Shown: in pieces, positions 9,585 through 18,456 of the stretch
Layout: the number at the start of each line of letters is the position of its first letter
Position numbering within the stretch: the first letter of the stretch is position 1
Notes under the pieces: generated by a model
The model's database searches: none
The model's input: only the letters and a program-made list of their open reading frames with translations
What the model was told of the DNA's origin: nothing
Position numbers and translations under genes: made by a program
Origin: an uncultured Alphaproteobacteria bacterium
Lineage (GTDB): Bacteria; Pseudomonadota; Alphaproteobacteria; Rhodobacterales; Rhodobacteraceae
Assembly: GCA_902573735.1 (NCBI GenBank)
Contig: CACGLH010000001.1
Coordinates: 62,001-126,000 of the forward strand
Length of the DNA stretch: 64,000 bases
Reading direction: 5' to 3'

Positions 9585-10823
9585 TTAATTAGTAATTCCC
9601 CTAAGTCTTTCAGATCTTCTTCTCAATAACTCTACAACGGTTAGAAGTATAATTGAGATTATAACTAGAATTGTTGCAACTGCTAGAATTGTTGGACTAA
9701 TTTGTTCTCTTATTCCAGAAAACATTTGTCTTGGTATTGTTCTTTGTCTTACGTCTGCCAGTTGTAATACAACAACAACTTCGTCAAAAGATGTAATGAA
9801 TGCAAATAAAGCTCCAGAAATTACTCCAGGTAATATCAATGGCATTTGTATTTTAAAAAAAGTATTAACTGGTCCTGAACCTAAGCTTCCTGCAGCTCTG
9901 GTTAAACTATTATCAAAACCAACCAAAGTTGCTGTTACCGTTATTATTACATAAGGTGTTCCAAGCACGGCATGCGCTATAATTACACCAATATATGTTT
10001 TGGCAATGCCAACATCTGAAAAAAAGAAAAATAATCCAGAAGCAATAATTACTAAAGGTACTACCATCGGTGAAATTAAAAGTGCCATTATAGGTCTTCT
10101 ATAAGGCATTTCACTTCTAGATAAACCAATTGCTGCTAGCGTTCCAATTGAAGTTGCTATTAACGTAGAAAAAATTCCAATTATAAAACTATTTCTGATA
10201 GATCTTATCCATTGAGCATTTGCCCAAAGATCTGACCACCACCCTTCAATTGCTTGAGGAGCAACCATCCCATTGTATAGGATATCTTTGTACCACCGTA
10301 ATGAGTAAGCATCAGGATTGAAGTTTAGCATGCCTTCTGTGAAACTAAAGTAGGGTTCTATATTAAAGCTAAGAGGAAAAACAATAAGGATAGGAGCTAT
10401 GAGAAAAAGAAATATCAAGCCACAAATAAATCTAAATCCATAAAACCATAAAACTTCCATTGAAGTTGCATATGGTGGAAGACCCAATCGATAATTACCA
10501 GAAGAAAGCCAAAAACTAATTTTCCCTAAAAACCAACCTATCAATGCTAAAACTATTGAGTAAGTAAGACCAAAATAAATTATAGAACTGAAAAATAAAA
10601 TTGCGGAGCATAAAATTGAAGAATATACACTCCCTTTTAATATTTTGACACACACATAAGTGAGTGCAGCAAAAATAGATAAGCCTAAAATGGCATAAAT
10701 TAGCATTAGATCTTTTTGGCCAGTTGCAGTCAAAAAACCTAAAATTGCTCCAAAAATTCCTGGCCAAAAAAGATTAAACCACATAGGTGGTTTAGGTGGT
10801 ATATATTGAAATGGTTTGTGCAC
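9585..10823 (-). CDS. ABC transporter permease, PotC-like, with N-terminal membrane extension
   Basis: This 412-residue inner membrane permease belongs to a spermidine/putrescine-type ABC importer. The C-terminal two thirds form a normal PotC-like permease: after a long periplasmic loop come SLGSGPVNTFFKIQMPLILPGVISGALFAF, the EAA loop that contacts the ATPase, and FDEVVVVL. The first 130 or so residues are extra and contain about four hydrophobic segments; PotC itself has roughly 260 residues. The start is a GTG at 10823 with AGGA six bases upstream, inside the end of the preceding permease gene three bases away. The extension is seen in some marine alphaproteobacterial permeases by my recollection, but its role is unknown. 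The substrate could be a polyamine or another cationic nitrogen compound. Confidence 0.85.
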   Translation of the reverse strand: MHKPFQYIPPKPPMWFNLFWPGIFGAILGFLTATGQKDLMLIYAILGLSIFAALTYVCVKILKGSVYSSILCSAILFFSSIIYFGLTYSIVLALIGWFLGKISFWLSSGNYRLGLPPYATSMEVLWFYGFRFICGLIFLFLIAPILIVFPLSFNIEPYFSFTEGMLNFNPDAYSLRWYKDILYNGMVAPQAIEGWWSDLWANAQWIRSIRNSFIIGIFSTLIATSIGTLAAIGLSRSEMPYRRPIMALLISPMVVPLVIIASGLFFFFSDVGIAKTYIGVIIAHAVLGTPYVIITVTATLVGFDNSLTRAAGSLGSGPVNTFFKIQMPLILPGVISGALFAFITSFDEVVVVLQLADVRQRTIPRQMFSGIREQISPTILAVATILVIISIILLTVVELLRRRSERLRGITN

Positions 10824-10826
10824 AGG

Positions 10827-12098
10827 TTATCCTAATTTCATATTATCTATTCCAACGACTCGATCATAAATCCAGTACAAAAATAATATTATAACTAGAA
10901 GTACTCCTCCCATTGCGGCTGCTAGAGACCAATTAAGAGATTTTCTCATATGATAATCAATAAAATTTGAAATCATAGTACCGTCCTGACCACCAACCAA
11001 GGCAGGAGTTATGTAAAAACTTATAGCTAAAATAAAAACTAATATAGCTCCAGCACCTATCCCCGGTATTGTCTGAGGAAAATATATACGCCAAAAAGCA
11101 GTCCAATTCGTTGCTCCCATTGATTTTGCAGCTCTTACATAAGAAGGAGGTATTGTTTTCATAACTGAATATATTGGAAGTATCATAAAAGGTAGTAGAA
11201 TATGTGTCATGGATATTAATGTACCGGCTTTATTATAAATCAAAGTAAATCTATCTTCATCTGTCGCTATTCCAAAAACAACAAAAAGATCATTCAAAAC
11301 GCCTTGGCCTTGAAGCATTGCAATCCATGCAGTTGTTCTAACCAATAATGATGTCCAAAATGGTAACAAGACCAAAATAAGAAGTAAATTGGAAATCCTT
11401 ATTGGGAGGTTAGCCAATAAAAATGCTACTGGATATCCTAAAATTAATCCTGCAATTACAACAATAAGAGATATCTCTAAAGTTCTGATAAACAACTTTA
11501 CATGTATACGCCTATCTTCAGATTTTTGAATGAAAGAACCTTCAGCAGTATATTTCATATCTAGGGCAGATGCCAAAAAAACAGGAGTTAGAGAATGCGA
11601 CGTAACTTTCATTGCTCTCCAAGTCTCAAGGTCTCCCCATTTCTTTTTTACTTTAATCAAGGATTCTTTATACGGTGCTTCTAGTTTTTTTGCTTTTCTA
11701 GCTGAACTTGTGAATAAGGAGCGTGAACCAGACATTTCTCGATTCATACGACTTGCCACTTTCCCAATATTTTTTGTTTCTTTTAACCATACTAAATCTA
11801 ATACTAAGGCTTCAAACATTTCTTCAGTTGGTTCGGATATTCCGTTCCATTCAGCGAGGACTGGAGTGAGATTAACCATGTATTTTTCAAAAGTATCATT
11901 GTAAATTCCACGTGTTAAAAATACCAATATAGGAAAAACAAAACCAATTGAAATTAATAAAAGTAGAGGTGTTACCAAACCAAAGGCTCTAAGCCTACTT
12001 CTAAATAAAGATTTTGATAACTTTTTTTTAAGCGGTATCCCATCACTTGTAAGCATCTGTTCATTTTTTTTATTTTGGGATGCCTGCATATTTCTCAC
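10827..12098 (-). CDS. ABC transporter permease, PotB-like, with large periplasmic insertion
   Basis: This 423-residue inner membrane permease is the partner of the PotC-like protein downstream. After the first membrane segment (LVTPLLLLISIGFVFPILVFL) comes a hydrophilic stretch of about 130 residues (near 70-200), much longer than in E. coli PotB, before the permease core. The EAA loop RAAKSMGATNWTAFWRIYFPQTIPG is intact. Either the GTG at 12098 or the ATG at 12089 could be the start; neither has a strong ribosome binding site. It sits downstream of the binding-protein gene, separated by a long stem-loop. Function as importer of a polyamine or related amine is from family; the substrate is unknown. 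Confidence 0.85.
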   Translation of the reverse strand: MRNMQASQNKKNEQMLTSDGIPLKKKLSKSLFRSRLRAFGLVTPLLLLISIGFVFPILVFLTRGIYNDTFEKYMVNLTPVLAEWNGISEPTEEMFEALVLDLVWLKETKNIGKVASRMNREMSGSRSLFTSSARKAKKLEAPYKESLIKVKKKWGDLETWRAMKVTSHSLTPVFLASALDMKYTAEGSFIQKSEDRRIHVKLFIRTLEISLIVVIAGLILGYPVAFLLANLPIRISNLLLILVLLPFWTSLLVRTTAWIAMLQGQGVLNDLFVVFGIATDEDRFTLIYNKAGTLISMTHILLPFMILPIYSVMKTIPPSYVRAAKSMGATNWTAFWRIYFPQTIPGIGAGAILVFILAISFYITPALVGGQDGTMISNFIDYHMRKSLNWSLAAAMGGVLLVIILFLYWIYDRVVGIDNMKLG

Positions 12099-12120
12099 AG
12101 ATTAACTATTTATTTATACA

Positions 12121-12152
12121 AATGCACATAGAGATTAATCCCTATGTGCATT
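12121..12152 (-). terminator. Long intergenic stem-loop between binding protein and permease genes
   Basis: An 11-bp perfect inverted repeat, AATGCACATAG at 12121-12131 and CTATGTGCATT at 12142-12152, encloses GATTAATC, itself a palindrome, so the whole 32 bases fold almost end to end. It lies 15 bp after the binding-protein stop codon and before the permease start. No U-run follows on the minus strand, so it is more likely a partial terminator or a 3'-end stabiliser. Such a structure would let the binding protein be made in excess over the permeases. Confidence 0.65.
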
Positions 12153-12167
12153 GACTATGTTTAATAA

Positions 12168-13247
12168 CTAGTTAGCTAACCAAGCATTAAACCTTTCATT
12201 AAGTTCTTCACCATTATCAGCCCAGAACTCAAAATCATTTTGAAGAGCATTTTTAAGTGCTACTTCGGTAGTTGGCATATGATCAATCATTTTAATGGAA
12301 GGATCACTGTGGAAGGTTCCAATCAAAGGAATTGATGAGTTTCTAAGTGGTCCATAAGGTATCCAACTAGCCTGATCAGCTAGTCTCTTTGTATCAGTTG
12401 AGAAACGGATAAAATCCAGAGCAGCTTCTTTATTCTTACTTCCTTTTGGAATTACAAAAAGGTCAAGGTCATATATTTGGCCGTCCCATACTAATCCAAA
12501 AGGCTGTTTTTCTTGAGCAATAGCATTAAAAATTCTTCCATTCCAAGTAATGGTCATAGATACTTCGCCATCTGCAAGAAGTTGAGGAGGTTGAGCTCCT
12601 GCTTCCCACCATACAACATGATCTTTTATAGTATCAAGTTTGGCAAATGCTCTTTGAACACCCTCTTCTGTGCCTAACAGGTCGTAAACTTCTGCAGCTG
12701 GAACACCATCGCCCATTAAAGCCATTTCTAGCATTGCTTTTCCTAATTTTCTCATGCCTCGCTTACCTGGGAATTTTTCAATATCAAAAAAATCAGCCAT
12801 AGTTGTTGGAGGTGTATCGAATTTAGTTTTATCGTATGCATATAAAGTGGACCAAACAATATTTCCTACTGCACAGTCTTGTAATGCACCTGGTAGAAAA
12901 TCCTGTGTAGCTGGCGAACCATCTGGAGCTGCTGGTAATGTTGAATGGTCAATTTCCTCTAATATACCCTCATCACATCCTTGAAGAGCATCGGAAAGTT
13001 CAACATCTACAACATCCCATGTAACATTTCCAGATTCAACCTGTGCTTTGACTTCAGCTAATCCACCACTATAATCTTCGGAAACAACTTGATTTCCAGT
13101 TTTCTGAGACCATGGTTTATGATATGCTTCAACTTGCGATTTTGTGTAAGCACCACCCCAAGATACTACAGTTATAGATTCTGCATTTGCTCCAAAAGCA
13201 ACAAATAATGCGCTGACAGTTGCAAATGTTAATTTAAATAATTTCAT
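12168..13247 (-). CDS. ABC transporter substrate-binding protein, PotD/spermidine-type
   Basis: This 359-residue periplasmic binding protein belongs to the bacterial extracellular solute-binding family 1/PotD type. The N-terminus MKLFKLTFATVSALFVAFGANA is a clear signal peptide, cleaved before ESITVVSWGGAY. SWGGAYTKSQ, the conserved ligand-site tryptophans (WWEAG, VWDGQIY) and a C-terminal EFWADNGEELNERFNAWL helix are typical. The presence of acidic ligand-site residues is compatible with a polyamine or other cationic amine. It lies between the ATPase gene (64 bp upstream) and the permeases, and all four run leftwards as one operon. The ligand cannot be assigned. Confidence 0.88.
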   Translation of the reverse strand: MKLFKLTFATVSALFVAFGANAESITVVSWGGAYTKSQVEAYHKPWSQKTGNQVVSEDYSGGLAEVKAQVESGNVTWDVVDVELSDALQGCDEGILEEIDHSTLPAAPDGSPATQDFLPGALQDCAVGNIVWSTLYAYDKTKFDTPPTTMADFFDIEKFPGKRGMRKLGKAMLEMALMGDGVPAAEVYDLLGTEEGVQRAFAKLDTIKDHVVWWEAGAQPPQLLADGEVSMTITWNGRIFNAIAQEKQPFGLVWDGQIYDLDLFVIPKGSKNKEAALDFIRFSTDTKRLADQASWIPYGPLRNSSIPLIGTFHSDPSIKMIDHMPTTEVALKNALQNDFEFWADNGEELNERFNAWLAN

Positions 13248-13310
13248 TTTTATCTCCCATTATTTAACGATTCGTAAAAAATAAAACGAACTAAAGTATA
13301 TAATATATTA

Positions 13311-14393
13311 TTAAGCCAATCTATCAAGAGCACGACAGTCATCTGTTGCCCAACTAACTTTAGTTTTCAGTCCTATTTTTAAATTAGAAACTTTTTTTGC
13401 ATTTGGTATTTTTACAATGAAATTCTCATCACCTTCTACATTCATTCTACATCTGATGTGATCTCCAATATAGATTAATTCCAAAACTTCAGCTTCGGAT
13501 GTATTTTCTCCTTTGACTCCAACATTGATACGCTCAGGTCTAATAGATAAGGTTGTTTTAGAACCAACAGTATCGCAATTTACTTTCTTACTTTTTAATA
13601 AATTTCCCTTTAATGTTTTAGCAGTGACTACTGAACCTTTTACATCGACTACTTGTGCAATAATTTTGTTATTTTCACCAATGAATTGAGCAACAAATGC
13701 ATTTTCGGGTTTTTCATACAAATTTGGTGGTGAAGCTAATTGCTGAATCACACCGTCATTGAATACTGCTACTCGGTCAGACATGGTTAAAGCTTCAGTT
13801 TGATCATGTGTAACATAAACTACGGTAACACCTAGCTTTTCATGAAGATGTTTTATTTCGTATTGCATGTGTTCTCTTAATTGCTTATCTAGTGCTCCTA
13901 AAGGTTCGTCCATTAATACCAATTCGGGTTCAAATACCAAAGATCTAGCAAGTGCTATTCTTTGCTGCTGACCTCCTGATAATTGAGCTGGTCTTCTGTT
14001 TCCAAACTCATTCATTTGAACCATATCAAGAGCTCTTTTAATTTTTTCTTCTCTTATTCTTTTTGGTAATTTTCTTACCTCTAAAGGAAAAGAAAGATTC
14101 TCATAAACTGTCATGTGAGGAAAAAGAGCATAATTTTGAAAAACCATTCCTATTCCTCTTTTATGAGGAGGTATATTGTTTATTGGATTCCCACCCAATG
14201 AAATTATACCCTGAGTTGCAGTTTCAAACCCAGCTAACATCATAAGGCATGTTGTTTTTCCTGAACCTGAAGGGCCCAACATGGTAAGAAATTCTCCCTT
14301 TGGAATTTCTAGGTTTAAATCCTTAACAACTAAGGTTTCACCATCATAACTTTTTTGGACATTCTCAAATTTTACAAATGAATTATTAGCCAT
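13311..14393 (-). CDS. ABC transporter ATP-binding protein, PotA/spermidine-type
   Basis: This 360-residue ATPase energises the spermidine/putrescine-type importer encoded downstream. Walker A GPSGSGKT is at 40-47, the Q-loop in VFQNYALFPH near 85, the signature LSGGQ at 138-142, Walker B LVLMDEP near 158-164 and the switch histidine His196 (VTHDQTEALT). The region after about residue 240 is the TOBE domain typical of PotA. It is the first gene of the leftward operon that ends with the 2-hydroxyacid dehydrogenase. The 102 bp upstream should hold the operon promoter. The ribosome binding site is weak (AAAGAACAAG). Confidence 0.9.
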   Translation of the reverse strand: MANNSFVKFENVQKSYDGETLVVKDLNLEIPKGEFLTMLGPSGSGKTTCLMMLAGFETATQGIISLGGNPINNIPPHKRGIGMVFQNYALFPHMTVYENLSFPLEVRKLPKRIREEKIKRALDMVQMNEFGNRRPAQLSGGQQQRIALARSLVFEPELVLMDEPLGALDKQLREHMQYEIKHLHEKLGVTVVYVTHDQTEALTMSDRVAVFNDGVIQQLASPPNLYEKPENAFVAQFIGENNKIIAQVVDVKGSVVTAKTLKGNLLKSKKVNCDTVGSKTTLSIRPERINVGVKGENTSEAEVLELIYIGDHIRCRMNVEGDENFIVKIPNAKKVSNLKIGLKTKVSWATDDCRALDRLA

Positions 14394-14495
14394 AGTGCTT
14401 GTTCTTTATTTATACATTGAAGTAATTAAACCTAGCCTAGCTAACTTAGGAATTCAAATCATTAAAATGTTAACGAATTATCAACAAAATTTTCA

Positions 14496-15770
14496 CTATC
14501 CAAACAAAAATGGAATTTTGGCCGTTCCAACTGCTGCCTCTATATTTTTTCCAGATGAAATTTTTGTTTTTATAACATTTATTCTAATTTGCTCCCATAC
14601 TTTGTTATTGGCGCCTCCACCTACAGTTAAAATATGTTTTGGAAAACTACCACCTAATTTATAAATAGATTCATAAGATTTTTTTTCTATTTTAGCCATA
14701 GACTCAAATAATCCATGAAGAAACAAGGAATCACTTTGGGGTCGAGGTGTTAGGCAAGGCTTAAGTTCAGGATTATTGATTGGAAATCGTTCCCCCACTT
14801 TTAATAAAGGGTAGTATTTTAATCCACTTGAACTGTGCGGATTTATATCTTTACTCAAATTTACTATCTGATCTTCATTAAAAAACTTTTTTAATACATT
14901 TCCACCTGTGTTTGATGCTCCACCGGCAAGCCAATATTGTCCTATTTTATGTGAATAAAGACCTATTTTTTCATTTTCTATTTGATTTTCTGATAATACT
15001 TTTATGGCTAAGGTGCTACCTAGAGAAGATACTGCTGATCCTTTTTCAAAATTTGTACAAGACAAGAATCCAGCATTTCTATCAGTGGTACCAGCATACA
15101 TAACAGTATTTTTATCCAAACCAATTTCTGAAGCTAAAGTTTCATTAATTTTTCCAAGGTTAGCTCCAACAGGAAATACTTTAGGCAACAAGTTTTTTTT
15201 CATACCTGTTTTAAATATCCATTCAGGCCAATAGTTTTTTTCAACATTATACCCTAACTTAAGGGTGTTATTATGATCTGAAAAACCACCTTTTTTTAAA
15301 AAATTAGCAACGATAAAATCAGCCTGATGCATTAAAAACTTTGCTTCTTTTTTTTTGTCTTCTGCTATTAATTTAAGTGCTCTGGCAAGAGTTGAATTTT
15401 GACCTTTAGCAATATGTTGTTCAGGTGAATATGTTTCAATTATTTTTGCCTCTTTTCTAAATCCAGTAGTATCATACATGAGGGCTCTAGTTACAGGTTG
15501 TAATCTTTCATTTGCAAGTAATATGGTTCCGGAAGTCCCGTCTACTGCTAGCTTTTTTATTTCAAAAGAATTTATTCCTTTTTTATTAAGATCAATAAGA
15601 TTTAATTTTATTGCTTGTTTGACTGTTTCCCACCAATAAGATGGATTAATCTTATCAGAATTTTGTTTTATGTGTTTAATATTTGAAGTACTAAATATTT
15701 CACTATCAGCATTTAAGGTTGCAGTTTTCACACCAGATGTACCAATGTCTATACCCATAGAAAAAGTCAT
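14496..15770 (-). CDS. FGGY-family carbohydrate kinase
   Basis: This 424-residue sugar kinase phosphorylates an open-chain sugar or polyol. The N-terminal phosphate-1 motif MGIDIGTSGVKTATL and the C-terminal adenosine motif ILTVGGGANNKVWEQI define the FGGY family; AGTTDRNAGFLS and GSTLAIKVL lie between. It is 60-80 residues shorter than typical xylulokinases, mainly in the first domain. It starts directly after the remains of a class II aldolase gene on the same strand (stop and start abut at 15771/15770). The original operon was therefore aldolase-kinase. The frame is intact, although its partner is broken. Sugar specificity is not readable. Confidence 0.8.
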   Translation of the reverse strand: MTFSMGIDIGTSGVKTATLNADSEIFSTSNIKHIKQNSDKINPSYWWETVKQAIKLNLIDLNKKGINSFEIKKLAVDGTSGTILLANERLQPVTRALMYDTTGFRKEAKIIETYSPEQHIAKGQNSTLARALKLIAEDKKKEAKFLMHQADFIVANFLKKGGFSDHNNTLKLGYNVEKNYWPEWIFKTGMKKNLLPKVFPVGANLGKINETLASEIGLDKNTVMYAGTTDRNAGFLSCTNFEKGSAVSSLGSTLAIKVLSENQIENEKIGLYSHKIGQYWLAGGASNTGGNVLKKFFNEDQIVNLSKDINPHSSSGLKYYPLLKVGERFPINNPELKPCLTPRPQSDSLFLHGLFESMAKIEKKSYESIYKLGGSFPKHILTVGGGANNKVWEQIRINVIKTKISSGKNIEAAVGTAKIPFLFG

Positions 15771-16724
15771 TTATTCATTACTTAAAGATTTTCTATATTT
15801 TTCAGCATCCAAATTCAAAAGTTTAGCTTCTGCTTTTTCATCAATACGTTCAGTCAGCCAATCGAGAGGAAGTCTTAAAAGAATATTATATAAACATTGA
15901 AGCATAGATTTCTGTGTTATGGATGCTTTTGACTTTAAAAAATCCCAATTCTTTTTTTTAAAAAACTGGACTTGTTTTTGTGGGTCCAAAAGTTATTTTT
16001 GGACCTAAAAAATAACATTATCAGGATAATAGGAGCTAGAAGAAACTATATCAATAGTATGATCATTAAAAGCAATCCGGCTTTCTGGAGATAATATGTA
16101 GTTTGGAATATTTTCTGATTTAAATAATTGATCAATTTTTCTTATCATAAGCATTTTAAGTCTGAGTTCTACTTTCCGAGTTAAGTTGGAAACTTCCTTT
16201 ATACTATTTCCAAAACATATTAACCCATGATTTTTAAAATAAAAATCTGAGTTTTAGGATTTAAGTTATCCATAATTTCTTTTGTTAGATCTATACCGGG
16301 CTTGATATATTTAGTAACAGATAAAGGCATATTATTTGATTTTTCTTTTGCTATTTTTATACCTTTTTACTTATTGCATGGACTAATTTTGATGCATGCT
16401 GAATCTTAGATTCAATTGTACAATTTAGGCAAGCATGGAAAGTTGTTTCAATAGAGGGCATCAACTTTATATTTTATCCAAAACAGCTTTTATTATATGA
16501 TGATCTTAATTATTAGAAACAATATTCAAATTAAATTTATGTTTACTGGTATAAAAATAATTTATCAAAGTGAATTCGGTAGTATTTTGCAATAAGTCTT
16601 TTCCTAAATATAATTTTCATTTTTATTGATGTGTTTCATCCTTCCCCTTGAGATTGCAAAGGGTCATTACCTGATCCATTAGAAAATCATGAAATTCTCT
16701 ATTGTAAAGTTTACAGTTAGACAT
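15771..16724 (-). pseudogene. Class II aldolase (RhaD-like) pseudogene, several frameshifts
   Basis: Reading the minus strand in three alternating frames recovers an almost complete class II aldolase/adducin-type protein. An N-terminus from the ATG at 16724 is followed by GSGNDPLQSQGEGWNTSIK near 16625-16680, PSIETTFHACL near 16430-16465, and FKNHGLICFGNSIKEV near 16190-16235. FNDHTIDIVSSSSYYPDN follows near 16010-16060. The last 72 codons (15989-15771) end in LLNLDAEKYRKSL, the usual C-terminus of this family. Breaks include a one-base deletion in an A-run near 16231-16235, another near 16364-16368, and in-frame stops elsewhere. Neighbouring genes have no frameshifts, so decay is more likely than sequencing error. 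The 72-residue open piece is the tail of this gene and not a separate protein. Confidence 0.85.
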
Positions 16725-16851
16725 AATATCTAAATGTTTAAATTATCAATGATGAACTGGTATCTATAATTGGATAATCTTATGACACATTTAAATGATA
16801 TTTTAGTAATGGAGAAAAAATTCCAAATTATGATTTTTTTGGAGAAAATAA

Positions 16852-18339
16852 ATGAATAAAAAATTATACCTTGGAGTAGATATTGGTACTTATGAAACAA
16901 AAGGAGTATTAGTTGACGCTACAGGTTTTGTACATAGTCAAAAATCTATAAAGCATGAAATGATAATTCCAAAATCAGGTTGGGCTGAACACTCACCGGA
17001 AGAAGTTTGGTGGGGTGATTTCGTAAATATAGCAAGGCAAATATTAAATGATACTGATATCTCTCCTGATCAAATATCTAGTGTTGCGGTTAGTGCTATA
17101 GGTCCTTGTATGCTACCAATAGATAAAGATGTTTCGCCACTATATTCTGGAGTTCTATATGGTGTTGATACTAGAGCAACAGAAGAAATAAATTACTTAA
17201 ATAGAAAAATTGGAGAAAATAAAATATTTAAGTTTGGTGGTAACGCTCTTACTTCACAGTCAATAGGACCAAAAATTTTGTGGCTAAAAAACAATCATTT
17301 TGAAATTTACAATAAAGCGTCAAAAATAGTTACTTCTACTACATTCATTGTTCAAAAACTGACTGATCAATGTGTAATAGATCATTACACTGCTGCAAAT
17401 TTTACGCCTCTTTACGATAAATCTTCACTCAAATGGAGCAATGAACTTTCAGAAGAAATCATTGATATTACAAAATTACCAGAACTTAAATGGTCAACTG
17501 AAATTGCAGGTCATATTACTAAAAGAGCTTCAGCAGAAACTGGGCTACCATTTGGTATACCAGTTACTGTAGGTACAATAGATGCAGCAGCAGAAGCAAT
17601 AAGCGTTGGTGTTAGGCAAGCTGGTGATATGATGGTCATGTATGGTTCAACAATGTTTTTTATTGGTTTATGTGAGGGCAATAAATCGGAAAAGTCTTTA
17701 TGGTCTGCTCCATGGCTTTTTGAAAATGAATTTGCATTGATGGCAGGTACCTCAACTAGTGGAACTATTACACAATGGTTTAAAAAAGAATTTGCTAAAG
17801 ATTTAGATTCAGAAGAGGCTTTGCAAGTATTGTCAGTAATGGCTGAAAAAAGTCCAATTGGTTCAAAAAATTTAATTACACTTCCTTACTTTTCTGGTGA
17901 AAGAACTCCTATTCAAGACCCAAATGCTTGTGGAATAATATTTGGTCTAAATCTTACTCATAAGAGAGAAGACATCTATAGATCTATAATTGAAGGAATT
18001 AGTTATGGAGCTAGTCATATTATTGAAACATTTATGCGGTCCGATTTTATCCCAAAAAAACTGTTTGCTGTTGGTGGCGGGGTAAAGAATAAAATATGGA
18101 CAAGTTCAATTTCTAATATTTCAAGTCTTAGTCAGGAATTAAAATCAAAAACAATTGGTGCTTCTTATGGTAATTCGTTTTTAGCTGCTTTATCTTTAGG
18201 TGATGTAGATATTTCAGACATTGATTCTTGGAATAAAACCAATCAAGTAATAAACCCTAAACCATCTATAATTTATAAGAAACAATTTAAAATATTCAAA
18301 AAATTGTATGAAAATAATAAAGAACTTTTCTCACAATAG
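16852..18339 (+). CDS. FGGY-family carbohydrate kinase (xylulokinase-like)
   Basis: This 495-residue sugar kinase is of normal FGGY length. It opens with YLGVDIGTYETKGVLVDATG (phosphate-binding motif) and has SGWAEHSPEEVWW, typical of xylulokinase and related enzymes. TVGTIDAAAEAISVG, MVMYGSTMFF and the C-terminal LFAVGGGVKNKIWTSSISNI adenosine motif follow. GGAG lies eight bases before the ATG. It is divergent from the broken aldolase and the first kinase; the 127 bp between them holds both promoters. Together with the following epimerase-like gene it forms a sugar or sugar-acid catabolic locus. Xylulose, erythrulose and tetronate derivatives are all possible substrates. Confidence 0.85.
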   Translation: MNKKLYLGVDIGTYETKGVLVDATGFVHSQKSIKHEMIIPKSGWAEHSPEEVWWGDFVNIARQILNDTDISPDQISSVAVSAIGPCMLPIDKDVSPLYSGVLYGVDTRATEEINYLNRKIGENKIFKFGGNALTSQSIGPKILWLKNNHFEIYNKASKIVTSTTFIVQKLTDQCVIDHYTAANFTPLYDKSSLKWSNELSEEIIDITKLPELKWSTEIAGHITKRASAETGLPFGIPVTVGTIDAAAEAISVGVRQAGDMMVMYGSTMFFIGLCEGNKSEKSLWSAPWLFENEFALMAGTSTSGTITQWFKKEFAKDLDSEEALQVLSVMAEKSPIGSKNLITLPYFSGERTPIQDPNACGIIFGLNLTHKREDIYRSIIEGISYGASHIIETFMRSDFIPKKLFAVGGGVKNKIWTSSISNISSLSQELKSKTIGASYGNSFLAALSLGDVDISDIDSWNKTNQVINPKPSIIYKKQFKIFKKLYENNKELFSQ

Positions 18340-18456
18340 TATATCGCGAAAATTAATGATGAAGATATAAGTACTTTTAAAAAAAATATGATTTATAATA
18401 ATTCATATTTAAATCATAAAAAGATTCAATCTTTAAATTTTTTGGGGCTATTTATT

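Noticed and set aside
15771-15989. Independent 72-residue protein
   Set aside because: Its sequence is the C-terminal end of the broken class II aldolase (ending LLNLDAEKYRKSL), so it belongs to the pseudogene.
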